59,382 nt of DNA from JAVBLQ01 sp031553435 (GTDB lineage Bacteria; Bacteroidota; Bacteroidia; Bacteroidales; Azobacteroidaceae). This document shows positions 26,483-34,856 of this stretch, in pieces (the stretch's first letter is position 1; the number at the start of each line of letters is the position of its first letter). The stretch lies in NCBI GenBank assembly GCA_031553435.1, contig JAVBLQ010000116.1, positions 1 to 59,382 on the forward strand, given 5' to 3'. The notes under the pieces are model-generated. The model did no database searches. It was not told where the DNA came from and saw only the letters and a program-made list of their open reading frames with translations. The position numbers were made by a program, and so were the translations under genes.

Positions 26483-26506
26483 TGAGCCACTTTACAAAGT
26501 GGCTCA
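26483..26506 (+). terminator. Hairpin terminator after tssC
   Basis: TGAGCCACTTT (26483-26493) and AAAGTGGCTCA (26496-26506) form an 11-bp perfect inverted repeat, 35 bases after the tssC stop. The following DNA is T-rich (TCTCATTCTT). It marks the end of the T6SS transcript. Confidence 0.75.
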
Positions 26507-26566
26507 TCTCATTCTTAATAATAATATTAATATAACATTTTTTTTAAAAATTGTAGTAGAATAATA

Positions 26567-26597
26567 TTTGGTAGAAAATAAATAAGTTATATATTTG
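26567..26597 (+). promoter_or_regulatory. Consensus promoter of the TetR-type gene
   Basis: TTTG (26567-26570), exactly 19 bases, then TATATTTG (26590-26597): a textbook Bacteroidota -33/-7 pair. Transcription would start near 26604, about 30 bases before the ATG at 26634. Confidence 0.8.
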
Positions 26598-26633
26598 CAT
26601 CTCAATGCTAAGAACAACCTAATTTAAAAAACG

Positions 26634-27233
26634 ATGAAGGAAAATACAAGGGTAAGAATACTCGAAGAAGCTTTTAAGCTTTTCTGTGAGAATACGTATG
26701 AGCAAGTGACTGTAACAGATATGGAACGAGCATTGAAGTTGACTCGGGGAGCTATCTTTTACTATGTGAAAAACAAAGAACACCTTTTCAGAGAAATAAT
26801 CGACAAATATTTATTTGGAGAAACTTCTATGTTAAGACTATTCGAATTTGATGAAAATATTTCACTAATTGAATTTATTAATAAATATGTTCAATGGGTT
26901 GAAAATATCAAATCCGAAATGTTCTCTTTAGGAATTACCAACATGAATATGGCTTTATTCAACATTACTCTCTATGGAATACATCATTACCAAGGTTATA
27001 TGAAAAAAGCTCAAACCTGGCAAGCTGATGAAACCAAAGCATGGGAATCTGTATTAGAAAAAGCCATTCAAAGTGGAGAAATAAAGAAAGATGTAGATGT
27101 AAAATCGATTACTGCATTTTTCCAAAACGTATATCAAGGCACATCTTTTGCAGGTATTGCTATCCCCAATGGTATGGATACAGACTTCCTTAGGAAAGAA
27201 TTCCTTATGATATACAACTTAATAAAAGCATGA
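26634..27233 (+). CDS. TetR/AcrR-family transcriptional regulator
   Basis: The 199-aa protein has an N-terminal TetR DNA-binding domain (about 8-55): ILEEAFKLFCENTYEQVTVT then ALKLTRGAIFYYVKNKEHLF. The C-terminal ligand and dimer part is all helical. TetR proteins are ligand-released repressors, most often of a neighbouring transporter or of themselves. Here the gene is alone, with its own strong promoter, between the T6SS genes and a long intergenic region, so the target is not obvious. Control of the T6SS half-locus is possible but is only a positional guess. Confidence 0.88.
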   Translation: MKENTRVRILEEAFKLFCENTYEQVTVTDMERALKLTRGAIFYYVKNKEHLFREIIDKYLFGETSMLRLFEFDENISLIEFINKYVQWVENIKSEMFSLGITNMNMALFNITLYGIHHYQGYMKKAQTWQADETKAWESVLEKAIQSGEIKKDVDVKSITAFFQNVYQGTSFAGIAIPNGMDTDFLRKEFLMIYNLIKA

Positions 27234-27363
27234 TTAGTTTGATTTAACCATCAAACAATTAGAACCTGTTTAAATTTTGTGATGGTCAAACACAATTCAC
27301 CATTTACACTCATAATGAATTTCAATTTAATAATTTAAACAGTTTTCTGATTTATATTATTTA

Positions 27364-27403
27364 ATGCAAATTAATATTATTATCAAATAATGTTAATTTG
27401 CAT
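27364..27403 (+). terminator. AT-rich hairpin with T-tract
   Basis: The 18-base arms 27364-27381 and 27386-27403 pair with one mismatch around a 4-base loop, followed by TTTTCTTTT. It resembles an intrinsic terminator for plus-strand transcripts, probably read-through from the TetR gene about 130 bases upstream. Confidence 0.65.
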
Positions 27404-27463
27404 TTTTCTTTTAAAACAAAACCATTACAACTCCCTATTATCTTGTTATTTATAAATAAAAAA

Positions 27464-27495
27464 AGAAGTTGTCCACCCATGTAAGGACAACTTCT
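27464..27495 (-). terminator. Minus-strand intrinsic terminator
   Basis: AGAAGTTGTCC (27464-27474) and GGACAACTTCT (27485-27495) are perfect 11-bp arms with a 10-base loop. An A-run on the left (27457-27464) becomes a U-run in minus-strand RNA, giving a classic terminator. No minus-strand gene is evident just upstream, so it may end a small RNA. Confidence 0.65.
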
Positions 27496-27943
27496 CGAGT
27501 AAAATGGAATATTGCTATCTTCCCTTCGGTATTTAAAATTCATCAATAATCTTTATCTTTGTCCCCTTAACATATTAAACCAGGGATACAAAACATAGCA
27601 CTAAATAACATTTAGTTTATGGTTGAATGTTTAAGGTTTAATCTGGACAGATCTGAGAGCAAAGATTAAAGAAGATAGGAATAAAATTTTTAGATAGAAA
27701 GACAATCTATATGTCTTTTTGTCTTTGTCCATCTTTTTGTGTCTTTTATCTTATAAAATTAAACTTTCAACATTAAGCAAACTAATAGTATAAATTACTT
27801 TAATGATGTATTTATATAAAATATACTTATTTCTATTTCCAAATAACAATGCAAAAGTATATTAAAAGATAATATGTTGCAAACATTTATGCTGGAAATT
27901 TGTATTATAATAACAATTTATATTAATTCTAAATAATATTTTC

Positions 27944-28375
27944 ATGGAAAACTCAAACATACCCTTCAGATTAAAGAAATTAATGCAACATTTCTTTCTT
28001 AATCAAGCTCTATTTTGTGAAAAATGCGGAATAGGAGCACCTAATTTTTCAGCAGTATTAAACGGAAGAAGGCCTCTTGGTCATGATGTAGCGAATAGAA
28101 TCGTATTGGCTTGTGGTGTAGATAAGAGATGGCTCTTGACAGGAGAAGGAGAAATGTTTCCCAAATCTAAAGTGGAAGAACCAACTGATACATATGGAGG
28201 TAAATTATTACCGGACGAAAAAGCCAACATCAGTGATACAGTAAAAACACTTGCAGAATCAAACCTGGAACTTACAAGGTCAAATTCAGAATTGATCATT
28301 ATCATCAAACAAGTAGTTGATGATAATCGGGAACTTGGAAAAAAAATGGAGAATTTGAGAAGTAATAAAAAGTAA
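27944..28375 (+). CDS. HTH (XRE/CI-like) regulator with C-terminal coiled coil
   Basis: The 143-aa protein has an N-terminal helix-turn-helix (about 8-65): FFLNQALFCEKCGIGAPNFS, AVLNGRRPLGHDVANRIVLA and the phage-CI-like CGVDKRWLLTGEGEMFPK. The C-terminal third (about 95-143, TVKTLAESNLELTRSNSELI and onwards) has heptad-like Leu/Ile spacing and should be a dimerising coiled coil. There is no peptidase domain as in full CI/LexA repressors. Similar small proteins are common in Bacteroidota and some stem from prophages, but no phage genes lie nearby. Confidence 0.8.
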   Translation: MENSNIPFRLKKLMQHFFLNQALFCEKCGIGAPNFSAVLNGRRPLGHDVANRIVLACGVDKRWLLTGEGEMFPKSKVEEPTDTYGGKLLPDEKANISDTVKTLAESNLELTRSNSELIIIIKQVVDDNRELGKKMENLRSNKK

Positions 28376-28432
28376 AAAGCCTACATTTACAGAAGCTCCC
28401 CCCTAAATTCTATGCAAAATGAATATTTTTAT

Positions 28433-28440
28433 TAATTTTG
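28433..28440 (+). promoter_or_regulatory. -7 promoter element of the patatin gene
   Basis: TAATTTTG matches TAnnTTTG, 20 bases before the patatin ATG at 28461. The -33 region is not clear. Confidence 0.5.
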
Positions 28441-28460
28441 CATATACACGAATATAAATT

Positions 28461-29291
28461 ATGGCGAGGAATACTTCTGAAAACAAGTATAATTTAGGCC
28501 TGGCTCTAAGCGGAGGTGGCGCGAAAGGATTCGCTCATCTTGGTGTGATCCGAGCCTTGGAAGAATTCGGATTGGTTCCGGAAATTATATCGGGTACAAG
28601 TGCCGGCGCATTAGCCGGGGTTTTTTATGCCGACGGATATTCCCCGGAAGAGATTATTTCCTTTTTTGTAGGAAGAGAATTCAAAGAATTTGCCGAACTA
28701 CAGGTGCCTAAAGCCGGCATTTTTAACTCCGGAAGATTTCGTAAATTTCTAAAAAAACATCTTCGAGCCAAAACTTTTGAAGAACTTCGCATCCCTTTGA
28801 TTGTTGTAACTACAGATTTAGATGACGGACTGAGTGTATCTTTCACCAAAGGGCCTCTGATAGACCCAATTGTAGCTTCTTGTAGTATCCCTATTATATT
28901 CAATCCCGTTTTAATTAATGGCGTGCATTATGTGGATGGAGGACTATTTAAGAATTTTCCCGTGTCCAACATTCGTGGAATATGCAACAAAGTTATCGGA
29001 GTCAACGCAGCTCCCTTGATCCCGAAAAAATACAATCAAAATATATTGCATATTGCCGAACGTTCCTATCATTATATGTTTAGGGCAAATTCATTGTTAG
29101 ACAGGCATCTATGTGATTTATTAATAGAAACCGACGAATTCGCATTTGTCAAAACATTCGATTTGGAAAATCCTCAAAAGGTATATGAACTGGGCTATAA
29201 TATTGCAAAAAAAACATTATTGAACCTCGTAGAAAAACAAGAATTAAAGGCATTCAAAAACAATAAGCAAAGAAAAATGTTATTATCATGA
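28461..29291 (+). CDS. Patatin-like phospholipase (RssA/YchK type)
   Basis: The 276-aa protein has all patatin hydrolase elements: oxyanion loop ALSGGGAKGFAHLG (Gly18-20), nucleophile elbow GTSAG with Ser47, and the second member of the dyad in HYVDGGLFKNFPV (Asp159). Such enzymes cleave acyl chains from lipids. There is no signal peptide and no transmembrane or beta-barrel part, so it is a small cytosolic RssA-type enzyme rather than a PlpD-like exported one. The last 4 bases overlap the start of the GH13 gene (ATGA), implying coupled translation, although the two enzymes have no obvious common pathway. Confidence 0.9.
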   Translation: MARNTSENKYNLGLALSGGGAKGFAHLGVIRALEEFGLVPEIISGTSAGALAGVFYADGYSPEEIISFFVGREFKEFAELQVPKAGIFNSGRFRKFLKKHLRAKTFEELRIPLIVVTTDLDDGLSVSFTKGPLIDPIVASCSIPIIFNPVLINGVHYVDGGLFKNFPVSNIRGICNKVIGVNAAPLIPKKYNQNILHIAERSYHYMFRANSLLDRHLCDLLIETDEFAFVKTFDLENPQKVYELGYNIAKKTLLNLVEKQELKAFKNNKQRKMLLS

Positions 29292-31078
29292 AATTATCCA
29301 AAATTACAATATATATATTTTTACCTTTAATTTTGACCTCAATAAGTGCATTTAAAGGGGATACTAATAAATACGAAAATATGGCACAAAAAAAAATGAT
29401 TATTTACCAAGTATTTACACGTTTATTTGGAAATGAAAATGCTACTAATAAAGCAAACGGAAACATTGAAGAAAATGGTGTCGGAAAATTTTCTGATTTT
29501 ACTACTGAAGCATTGAATAGCATAAAATCCATAGGTATTACGCACGTCTGGTTCACAGGTGTAATTGAACATGCTTCAAAAACCGATTATTCTTCGTTCG
29601 GATTAAAAAAAGATCATCCTGCCATCGTAAAGGGGAATGCAGGATCTCCTTATGCTATAAAAGATTATTATGATGTTGATCCGGATTTGGCTGATAATGT
29701 TCCTGATCGCATGAAAGAATTCGAAGCTTTAATTGACAGGACACATAAAGCCGGCTTGAAAGTAATCATTGATTTTGTTCCCAATCATGTAGCACGCCAG
29801 TATCATTCGGTTTCCAAACCCAAAGGAGTGGTAGATCTTGGGGAAAAAGACGATATAAATACAACATTTTCACCCAATAATAATTTTTATTATATGCCCG
29901 GTCAATCACTGGAACTTGTAGATTTTGAATATATTGATGAAAATGGATATGTTGAAAATCCGGCAAAAGTAACAGGAAACGATTGTTTTACGGCAACTCC
30001 CAAAGTAACCGATTGGTATGAAACCATCAAGTTAAATTACGGAGTCGATTATCTCAACGGCAGGTCCAAACATTTCGATCCGATTCCTGATACATGGAAT
30101 AAAATGAAGGATATTTTACTGTTTTGGGCTGCCAAAAACGTAGATGGCTTCCGTTGTGATATGGCAGAAATGGTTCCTGTTGAATTCTGGGCATGGGCAA
30201 TCCCTCAAATCAAATCCCAATATCCATCAATAGATTTCATTGCTGAAATATATAATCCGCAAGAATATCGTAATTATATATTTACAGGAAATTTTGATTA
30301 CTTGTATGATAAAGTAGGACTGTATGACACAATCCGTTCCGTTATCTCCGGGAATACTTCTGCCAAAGCGATTACACATTGTTGGCAACCTTTGGAAGGA
30401 ATACAGGATAAAATGTTGAATTTCATGGAGAATCATGATGAACAACGTATTGCATCTGATTTTTTTGCAGGAAATCCCTGGAAAGGCGTACCGGGAATGA
30501 TTGTTTCCGCCACGATGAACATAAATCCTGTGATGATATACTTCGGACAGGAATTGGGAGAGCCGGGCATGGACAACGAAGGATACAGCGGACGTGACGG
30601 ACGAACTACTATCTTCGATTACTGGAGCGTAGAAAGCATTAGAAACTGGAAAAATAAAGGAAAATTTGATACCAGATTACTTTCAGACGACCAAAAAAAT
30701 TTAAGAGAATTTTACACTAAATTATTGAAACTTTGTAATACCGAAAAAGCTGTTTACAAAGGTATTTTCTTTGATTTAATGTATGCAAATATAGACAGTC
30801 CCGATTTTAATGCAGAAAAACAATATACATTCCTGCGCCAATCAGACAATGAAGTTTTATTGATTGTAGTAAATTTTGATGATCATGATTCGGAAATTGC
30901 TATCAATATTCCATTTCATGCGTTCGAATATATGCAGATCAATCCGAAACAAAAAATATCGGGAACTGACTTACTCTCAGGAGAAATCATCTCTTCAATA
31001 TTGACATCTGAAACGCCTATTCATTTAAAAATTAAAGCAAATTCAGGAAGAATTATAAAATATCAAGTCAAACCCTGA
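29288..31078 (+). CDS. Alpha-amylase-family glycoside hydrolase (GH13), secreted
   Basis: The 596-aa enzyme starts with a signal-like segment (IYIFLPLILTSISAF), followed by a (beta/alpha)8 barrel. Conserved GH13 regions are VIIDFVPNH (region I), VDGFRCDMAE with the nucleophile Asp (region II), FIAEIYNP with the acid/base Glu (region III) and FMENHDEQR (region IV, the third acidic residue). The C-terminal ~90 residues form the usual beta domain. It should act on alpha-glucans or related alpha-glucosides in the periplasm. It is not in a sus-type cluster; it is coupled to a patatin gene and followed by prs. Confidence 0.92.
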   Translation: MKLSKITIYIFLPLILTSISAFKGDTNKYENMAQKKMIIYQVFTRLFGNENATNKANGNIEENGVGKFSDFTTEALNSIKSIGITHVWFTGVIEHASKTDYSSFGLKKDHPAIVKGNAGSPYAIKDYYDVDPDLADNVPDRMKEFEALIDRTHKAGLKVIIDFVPNHVARQYHSVSKPKGVVDLGEKDDINTTFSPNNNFYYMPGQSLELVDFEYIDENGYVENPAKVTGNDCFTATPKVTDWYETIKLNYGVDYLNGRSKHFDPIPDTWNKMKDILLFWAAKNVDGFRCDMAEMVPVEFWAWAIPQIKSQYPSIDFIAEIYNPQEYRNYIFTGNFDYLYDKVGLYDTIRSVISGNTSAKAITHCWQPLEGIQDKMLNFMENHDEQRIASDFFAGNPWKGVPGMIVSATMNINPVMIYFGQELGEPGMDNEGYSGRDGRTTIFDYWSVESIRNWKNKGKFDTRLLSDDQKNLREFYTKLLKLCNTEKAVYKGIFFDLMYANIDSPDFNAEKQYTFLRQSDNEVLLIVVNFDDHDSEIAINIPFHAFEYMQINPKQKISGTDLLSGEIISSILTSETPIHLKIKANSGRIIKYQVKP

Positions 31079-31099
31079 TGTATGCACAAATATTTAATT

Positions 31100-31107
31100 T
31101 ATCTTTG
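31100..31107 (+). promoter_or_regulatory. -7 promoter element of prs
   Basis: TATCTTTG matches TAnnTTTG, 40 bases before the prs ATG. No clear -33 TTTG is seen at the expected spacing. Confidence 0.55.
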
Positions 31108-31147
31108 CGTCGAAAATAATCATCATTAAATTCTTCACAATTTTATT

Positions 31148-32086
31148 ATGAACGGCAACATTCCTTTTAAAGTTTTTTCAGGAACAAATTCAACTTATCT
31201 TGCTGATAAAATTTGCACTAGTTTAGGCTGTAAACTTGGCAGTATGAAGATTGAACATTTTGCGGACGGAGAATTTTCCGTATCCTATGAAGAATCAATC
31301 AGAGGCAGTTATGTCTTTCTAATCCAATCCACATTCCCGAATGCAGATAATTTGATGGAGCTTTTATTGATGATTGATGCGGCTAAAAGGGCATCCGCAA
31401 AATCAATCGTAGCTGTGATTCCGTATTTCGGTTGGGCGCGTCAGGACAGAAAAGACAAACCCCGTGTATCAATCGCTGCAAAATTAATTGCAGATTTATT
31501 AAGCACAGCGGGAATCAACAGATTGATAACAATGGATTTACATGCAGATCAAATACAAGGTTTTTTCAATGTACCGGTTGATCATCTGTATGCTTCGTCA
31601 GTATTCCTGGAGTATGTCAAATCCCTGGATCTTCCCAATCTTGTAATTGCGACACCTGATGTGGGTGGAACCAAACGGGCAAGCGCTTATTCCAAATACT
31701 TGAATGTACCAATGGTTATTTGCTATAAATTACGAAAAAAAGCGAATGAAATTTCAGAAATGAAAGTAATCGGAGATGTTAAAGGAATGGATGTTTTGCT
31801 TCTGGATGACATCGTAGATACGGCCGGAACAATAACTAAAGCTGCAGATTTGATGATGGAAGAAGGAGCTAATTCGGTTCGCGCTATCGCCAGCCATGCG
31901 GTAATGTCTGATCCCGCCTCTCACAGGGTAGATCAATCTGCTTTGTGCGAGATAATTTTCACAGACAGTATTCCTTATTCTAAAAAATCTGAAAAAGTAA
32001 AAATTATATCTATCGCCGATATGTTTGCCAATTCTATCAAAAGAGTTTATAATAACGAATCTATTAGTTCATTATATTTAATTTGA
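31148..32086 (+). CDS. prs: Ribose-phosphate pyrophosphokinase
   Basis: Prs makes phosphoribosyl pyrophosphate from ribose 5-phosphate and ATP, the entry point for purine, pyrimidine, NAD, His and Trp synthesis. The protein is 312 aa. Key parts are the ATP-site segment YFGWARQDRKDKPR, the flexible-loop and metal region TMDLHADQIQGFF and the PRPP-binding loop VLLLDDIVDTAGT. All catalytic segments are intact. It has its own promoter and is followed by a tandem-word hairpin terminator, so it is likely a single-gene transcript. Confidence 0.96.
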   Translation: MNGNIPFKVFSGTNSTYLADKICTSLGCKLGSMKIEHFADGEFSVSYEESIRGSYVFLIQSTFPNADNLMELLLMIDAAKRASAKSIVAVIPYFGWARQDRKDKPRVSIAAKLIADLLSTAGINRLITMDLHADQIQGFFNVPVDHLYASSVFLEYVKSLDLPNLVIATPDVGGTKRASAYSKYLNVPMVICYKLRKKANEISEMKVIGDVKGMDVLLLDDIVDTAGTITKAADLMMEEGANSVRAIASHAVMSDPASHRVDQSALCEIIFTDSIPYSKKSEKVKIISIADMFANSIKRVYNNESISSLYLI

Positions 32087-32100
32087 TTGATTTGTTATTC

Positions 32101-32159
32101 TGTTTAAGGTTGAAAGTTTAAGGTTGAATATTTTATCTTTAAGCTTTCGACCTTAAACA
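32101..32159 (+). terminator. Tandem-word hairpin (GTTTAAGGTTGAA) after prs
   Basis: The left arm TGTTTAAGGTTGAAAGTTTAA (32101-32121) pairs with the complement carried at 32137-32159 (ACCTTAAACA end), with a few G-U or mismatched positions. The word TTTAAGGTTGAA appears twice in the left side. It lies 15 bases after the prs stop. Confidence 0.7.
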
Positions 32160-32172
32160 ATCAGAAAATGTA

Positions 32173-32706
32173 ATGCAAATAGAAAAAAGCAAATACATTT
32201 TAAGAGAATGGAGAACCAATGATTACACTTCATTGGCTAAACATGCCAACAACATCAATATCTGGAATAACGTCAGAGATTATTTTCCCCATCCTTATAC
32301 AATAAAAAACGCAAAAGAATTCATTCGGATGGTTTCCGGAAAACCCTTTCAGCAAGACTTTGCAATCGAAATCAACGGAAGAGTCGGCGGTGGAATCGGT
32401 TTTGTTCCTGGTAGTGATATTGAACAATTCAGCGCCGAAATTGGTTATTGGTTAGGAGAGGAATATTGGAATCAGGGAATCATGAGTGAAGCAATCAAAG
32501 ATGTCTCTGAATATATTTTTCAGCACACAAAAATAGTTCGTCTCTTCGCAACTGTTTTTGAGTATAACAAGGCTTCGATGAAAGCATTGGAAAATGCAGG
32601 TTTCAGAAAACTGGCAATCCTGCATAAAGCTGCTTTTAAGAATGGAAAATTTATCAATCTGCATTATTACGAATTAGTTAAATCAAAAACTCCCAAGAAA
32701 AAATGA
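32173..32706 (+). CDS. GNAT-family N-acetyltransferase (RimJ/RimL-like)
   Basis: The 177-aa protein opens MQIEKSKYILREWRTNDYTS. It has the acetyl-CoA-binding layout GGGIGFVPGSDIEQFSAEIG, then YWLGEEYWNQGIMSEAIKDV, then LFATVFEYNKASMKALENAG, which is the signature of RimJ/RimL-type acetyltransferases. These acetylate protein N-termini or small amines; the substrate is unknown. The stop overlaps the nnr start by 4 bases (ATGA), so it is translated together with nnr. It begins 13 bases after the hairpin that follows prs. Confidence 0.9.
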   Translation: MQIEKSKYILREWRTNDYTSLAKHANNINIWNNVRDYFPHPYTIKNAKEFIRMVSGKPFQQDFAIEINGRVGGGIGFVPGSDIEQFSAEIGYWLGEEYWNQGIMSEAIKDVSEYIFQHTKIVRLFATVFEYNKASMKALENAGFRKLAILHKAAFKNGKFINLHYYELVKSKTPKKK

Positions 32707-34211
32707 AATTACTTACTATCGCTCAAATCAGGGAGCTGGATAAACATACAATTGAAAAAGAACCTATTTCATCGATTGATTTGATGGAAAGGGCTGCTTT
32801 GGCTTTTGCCGAAGCATTTAAATCACATTTTTCGACAGACAAAAAGGTCGTTGTTTTTGCCGGAACAGGAAATAACGGAGGTGATGCATTGGCCATCGCC
32901 CGATTGTTAATTGAAGCCGGTTATCAGGTGGAAACATTTTTATTCAATCCTAAAGATAAAGTTTCAGCCGATTGTAGCATTAACAAAGAACGTTTGGAAG
33001 CAATAGAAGGCATTGTTTTCACCGAAATCAGAGGAGCATTCACTCCTCCGGTGCTTTCGGAAGAACATGTTATTATTGACGGGCTGTTTGGTTCCGGATT
33101 AACCCAGCCATTGACCGGAGGGTTCTCATCTTTGATAAAATATATCAACAAGACTCCGGCACAAATCGTTTCCATCGATCTTCCTTCGGGTTTGTTCGGT
33201 GAAGATAATACTGACAATGACAAAAGCTCCATCATTCAAGCAGATTACACATATACATTCCAATTCCCTAAAATAGCATTCTTTTTTCGCGATAATCAGC
33301 CATTTGTAGGAGAATGGATAGTACTGGATATCAATCTTCATAAAGAAACGATCAACTCAGCTTCCACTCCTTTTCATTTATTGGAAAAAGATGATATTTC
33401 AAAAATTATCAAACCGCGTAATCGCTTCAATCACAAAGGAGATTTCGGGCATGCATTGTTGCTTGCCGGTAGTCATGGAAAAATGGGAGCTGCCGTGCTA
33501 TCTTCCAAAGCTTGTTTGCGAAGCGGAGTCGGGTTATTGACCGTTCATGTTCCCAAATGTGGAACTGATATCATGCAAATTTCCGTTCCGGAAGCAATGG
33601 TTTCCGAAGATGAAAATAATCAATATCTGACATCTGTAAACCAATTAAAGGATTACAATTTCGTTGGTATTGGTCCCGGAATCGGTCGCAATGAAGAGAC
33701 TGCCACAACTTTAAATTTCTTATTTCAGGAATTTTCCAAACCAATGGTTTTGGATGCAGACGCATTGAACATCATTGCCAATCATAAGGAAATGCTTCAA
33801 TCTATTCCTGTGGAAAGTATCCTGACTCCTCATCCGAAGGAATTCGATCGTTTGGCCGGATCTTCCAATTCAGATTGTGAGCGATTGCAGAAAGCAATTT
33901 CCCTTGCAGCAAGATTAAGATGCTATATTGTTCTGAAAGGCGCTTTTACAATCATTTGCACTCCGGATAACGAATGTTTTTTCAATTCAACAGGTAATCC
34001 GGGGATGGCAACTGCCGGAAGCGGTGACGTACTTACGGGAATGATTTTATCTTTCCTGAATCAAGGTTATGAACCGAAAGAAGCTGCCATCTTAGGCGTA
34101 TATTTGCATGGATTGGCCGGAGATATCGCTGCTGAGAAAAAATCTCAACCGGGCATAATTGCCGGCGACATTGTGGAAGAGATCGGAAGTGCAATTAAAT
34201 CTGTAATGTAA
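32703..34211 (+). CDS. nnr: Bifunctional NAD(P)H-hydrate epimerase / ADP-dependent dehydratase
   Basis: This 502-aa two-domain enzyme repairs NAD(P)HX, a damaged hydrated cofactor. The N-terminal epimerase domain (1 to about 215) shows VVVFAGTGNNGGDALAIARL and LSIDLPSGLFGE-like motifs. The C-terminal ribokinase-like dehydratase (about 235-502) shows GHALLLAGSHGKMGAAVLSS, ILTPHPKEFDRL and GNPGMATAGSGDVLTG with the catalytic Asp. Both halves are complete. It is coupled to the GNAT gene by a 4-base overlap and is followed by one of the best hairpins in the window. Confidence 0.95.
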   Translation: MKLLTIAQIRELDKHTIEKEPISSIDLMERAALAFAEAFKSHFSTDKKVVVFAGTGNNGGDALAIARLLIEAGYQVETFLFNPKDKVSADCSINKERLEAIEGIVFTEIRGAFTPPVLSEEHVIIDGLFGSGLTQPLTGGFSSLIKYINKTPAQIVSIDLPSGLFGEDNTDNDKSSIIQADYTYTFQFPKIAFFFRDNQPFVGEWIVLDINLHKETINSASTPFHLLEKDDISKIIKPRNRFNHKGDFGHALLLAGSHGKMGAAVLSSKACLRSGVGLLTVHVPKCGTDIMQISVPEAMVSEDENNQYLTSVNQLKDYNFVGIGPGIGRNEETATTLNFLFQEFSKPMVLDADALNIIANHKEMLQSIPVESILTPHPKEFDRLAGSSNSDCERLQKAISLAARLRCYIVLKGAFTIICTPDNECFFNSTGNPGMATAGSGDVLTGMILSFLNQGYEPKEAAILGVYLHGLAGDIAAEKKSQPGIIAGDIVEEIGSAIKSVM

Positions 34212-34217
34212 ATTTCA

Positions 34218-34294
34218 GGCTAAGGGCGGAAGGCAAAGGGCAAAAGAAATAGCACGTAAGCTAATCTTTTGCCCTTTGCCTTCCGCCTTTAGCC
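34218..34294. terminator. 30-bp-arm tandem-word hairpin between convergent genes
   Basis: Arms 34218-34247 and 34265-34294 are 30 bases long with one mismatch and a 17-base loop. The word is GGCGGAAGGCAAAGGGCAAA. It lies between nnr and the convergent T9SS-cargo pseudogene and should terminate transcription from both directions. Confidence 0.8.
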
Positions 34295-34300
34295 CAATAA

Positions 34301-34753
34301 TTATTTGACTATAAATTTCTTCGTCAATGCCTTTTCCGGAGTTTCTATTTTTATGAAATAAGTTCCTTTGTTCCAATCGGAAACCGGAATAACAGTTTCT
34401 TTTCCTTTATATTGTAATTGTCCTGTGGTGTTAAAAATGGTAATATTTTGAATAGACAAATCACCTTCAATATATAATATATCACTTACGGGATTGGGAT
34501 AGATATGGATATCAGATACTTCTTTGGGATCTATTCCTACTGGAGTATTTACGGTGATGGGAGATAGAGTTACATGCCCTCCTCCATTAAACATTTCAAT
34601 GATGTTACATGGGTATTAAAGGCACATACAAAAACTTCCAATTCTGTTAATAAGGTCACCTTCATGAAATGTTTGAGCTTCAAGATTCAGACTAATGATC
34701 AGACAAAGTACAAGAGAAATACTTTTTTCAAGGAAATTTTTGTTAAGATTCAT
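34301..34753 (-). pseudogene. Decayed T9SS cargo gene: signal peptide plus type A sorting domain
   Basis: On the minus strand from ATG 34753, one frame encodes a signal peptide (MNLNKNFLEKSISLVLCLII, then SLNLEAQ) and about 20 more residues, then a TAA at 34616-34618. The same frame reopens at about 34594 and ends in a T9SS C-terminal domain: IHIYPNPVSDILYIEGDLSI and later GTYFIKIETPEKALTKKFIV. T9SS cargo carries this C-terminal domain for export through the outer membrane. The body of the protein is missing, so a large internal deletion plus a nonsense change explains the remnant. It shows that the lineage has, or had, a type IX secretion system. Confidence 0.7.
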
Positions 34754-34856
34754 AACAGATGAATTTAATACTTACAACTTGACTCTAAAACGGACTTTAT
34801 TGGTCTTTGTTGTAATATATGAGTGAAGAGTGAAGAACTGTGAAACTGTTTAGGTT

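Larger units (their letters stand above)
27234..27943. other. 710-bp intergenic region with several hairpins, no confident gene
   Basis: Two strong hairpins lie at 27364-27403 and 27464-27495. A plus-strand -7 box TATCTTTG sits at 27554-27561. A decayed inverted word pair follows (CCTTAACATATTAAACCA near 27566 and TGGTTGAATGTTTAAGG at 27620-27636). Then come TTTAATCT/AGATTAAA arms (27637-27644 and 27663-27670) and a GTCTTT-rich stretch at about 27710-27750. An inverted AATATACTT/AAGTATATT pair (27820-27828 and 27855-27863) lies upstream of the XRE gene and could be its operator. A 61-codon frame on the minus strand runs through both hairpins and is not convincing. Confidence 0.6.

Noticed and set aside
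27361..27546. 61-codon minus-strand frame
   Set aside because: It spans a terminator hairpin and a second hairpin and has no family resemblance.
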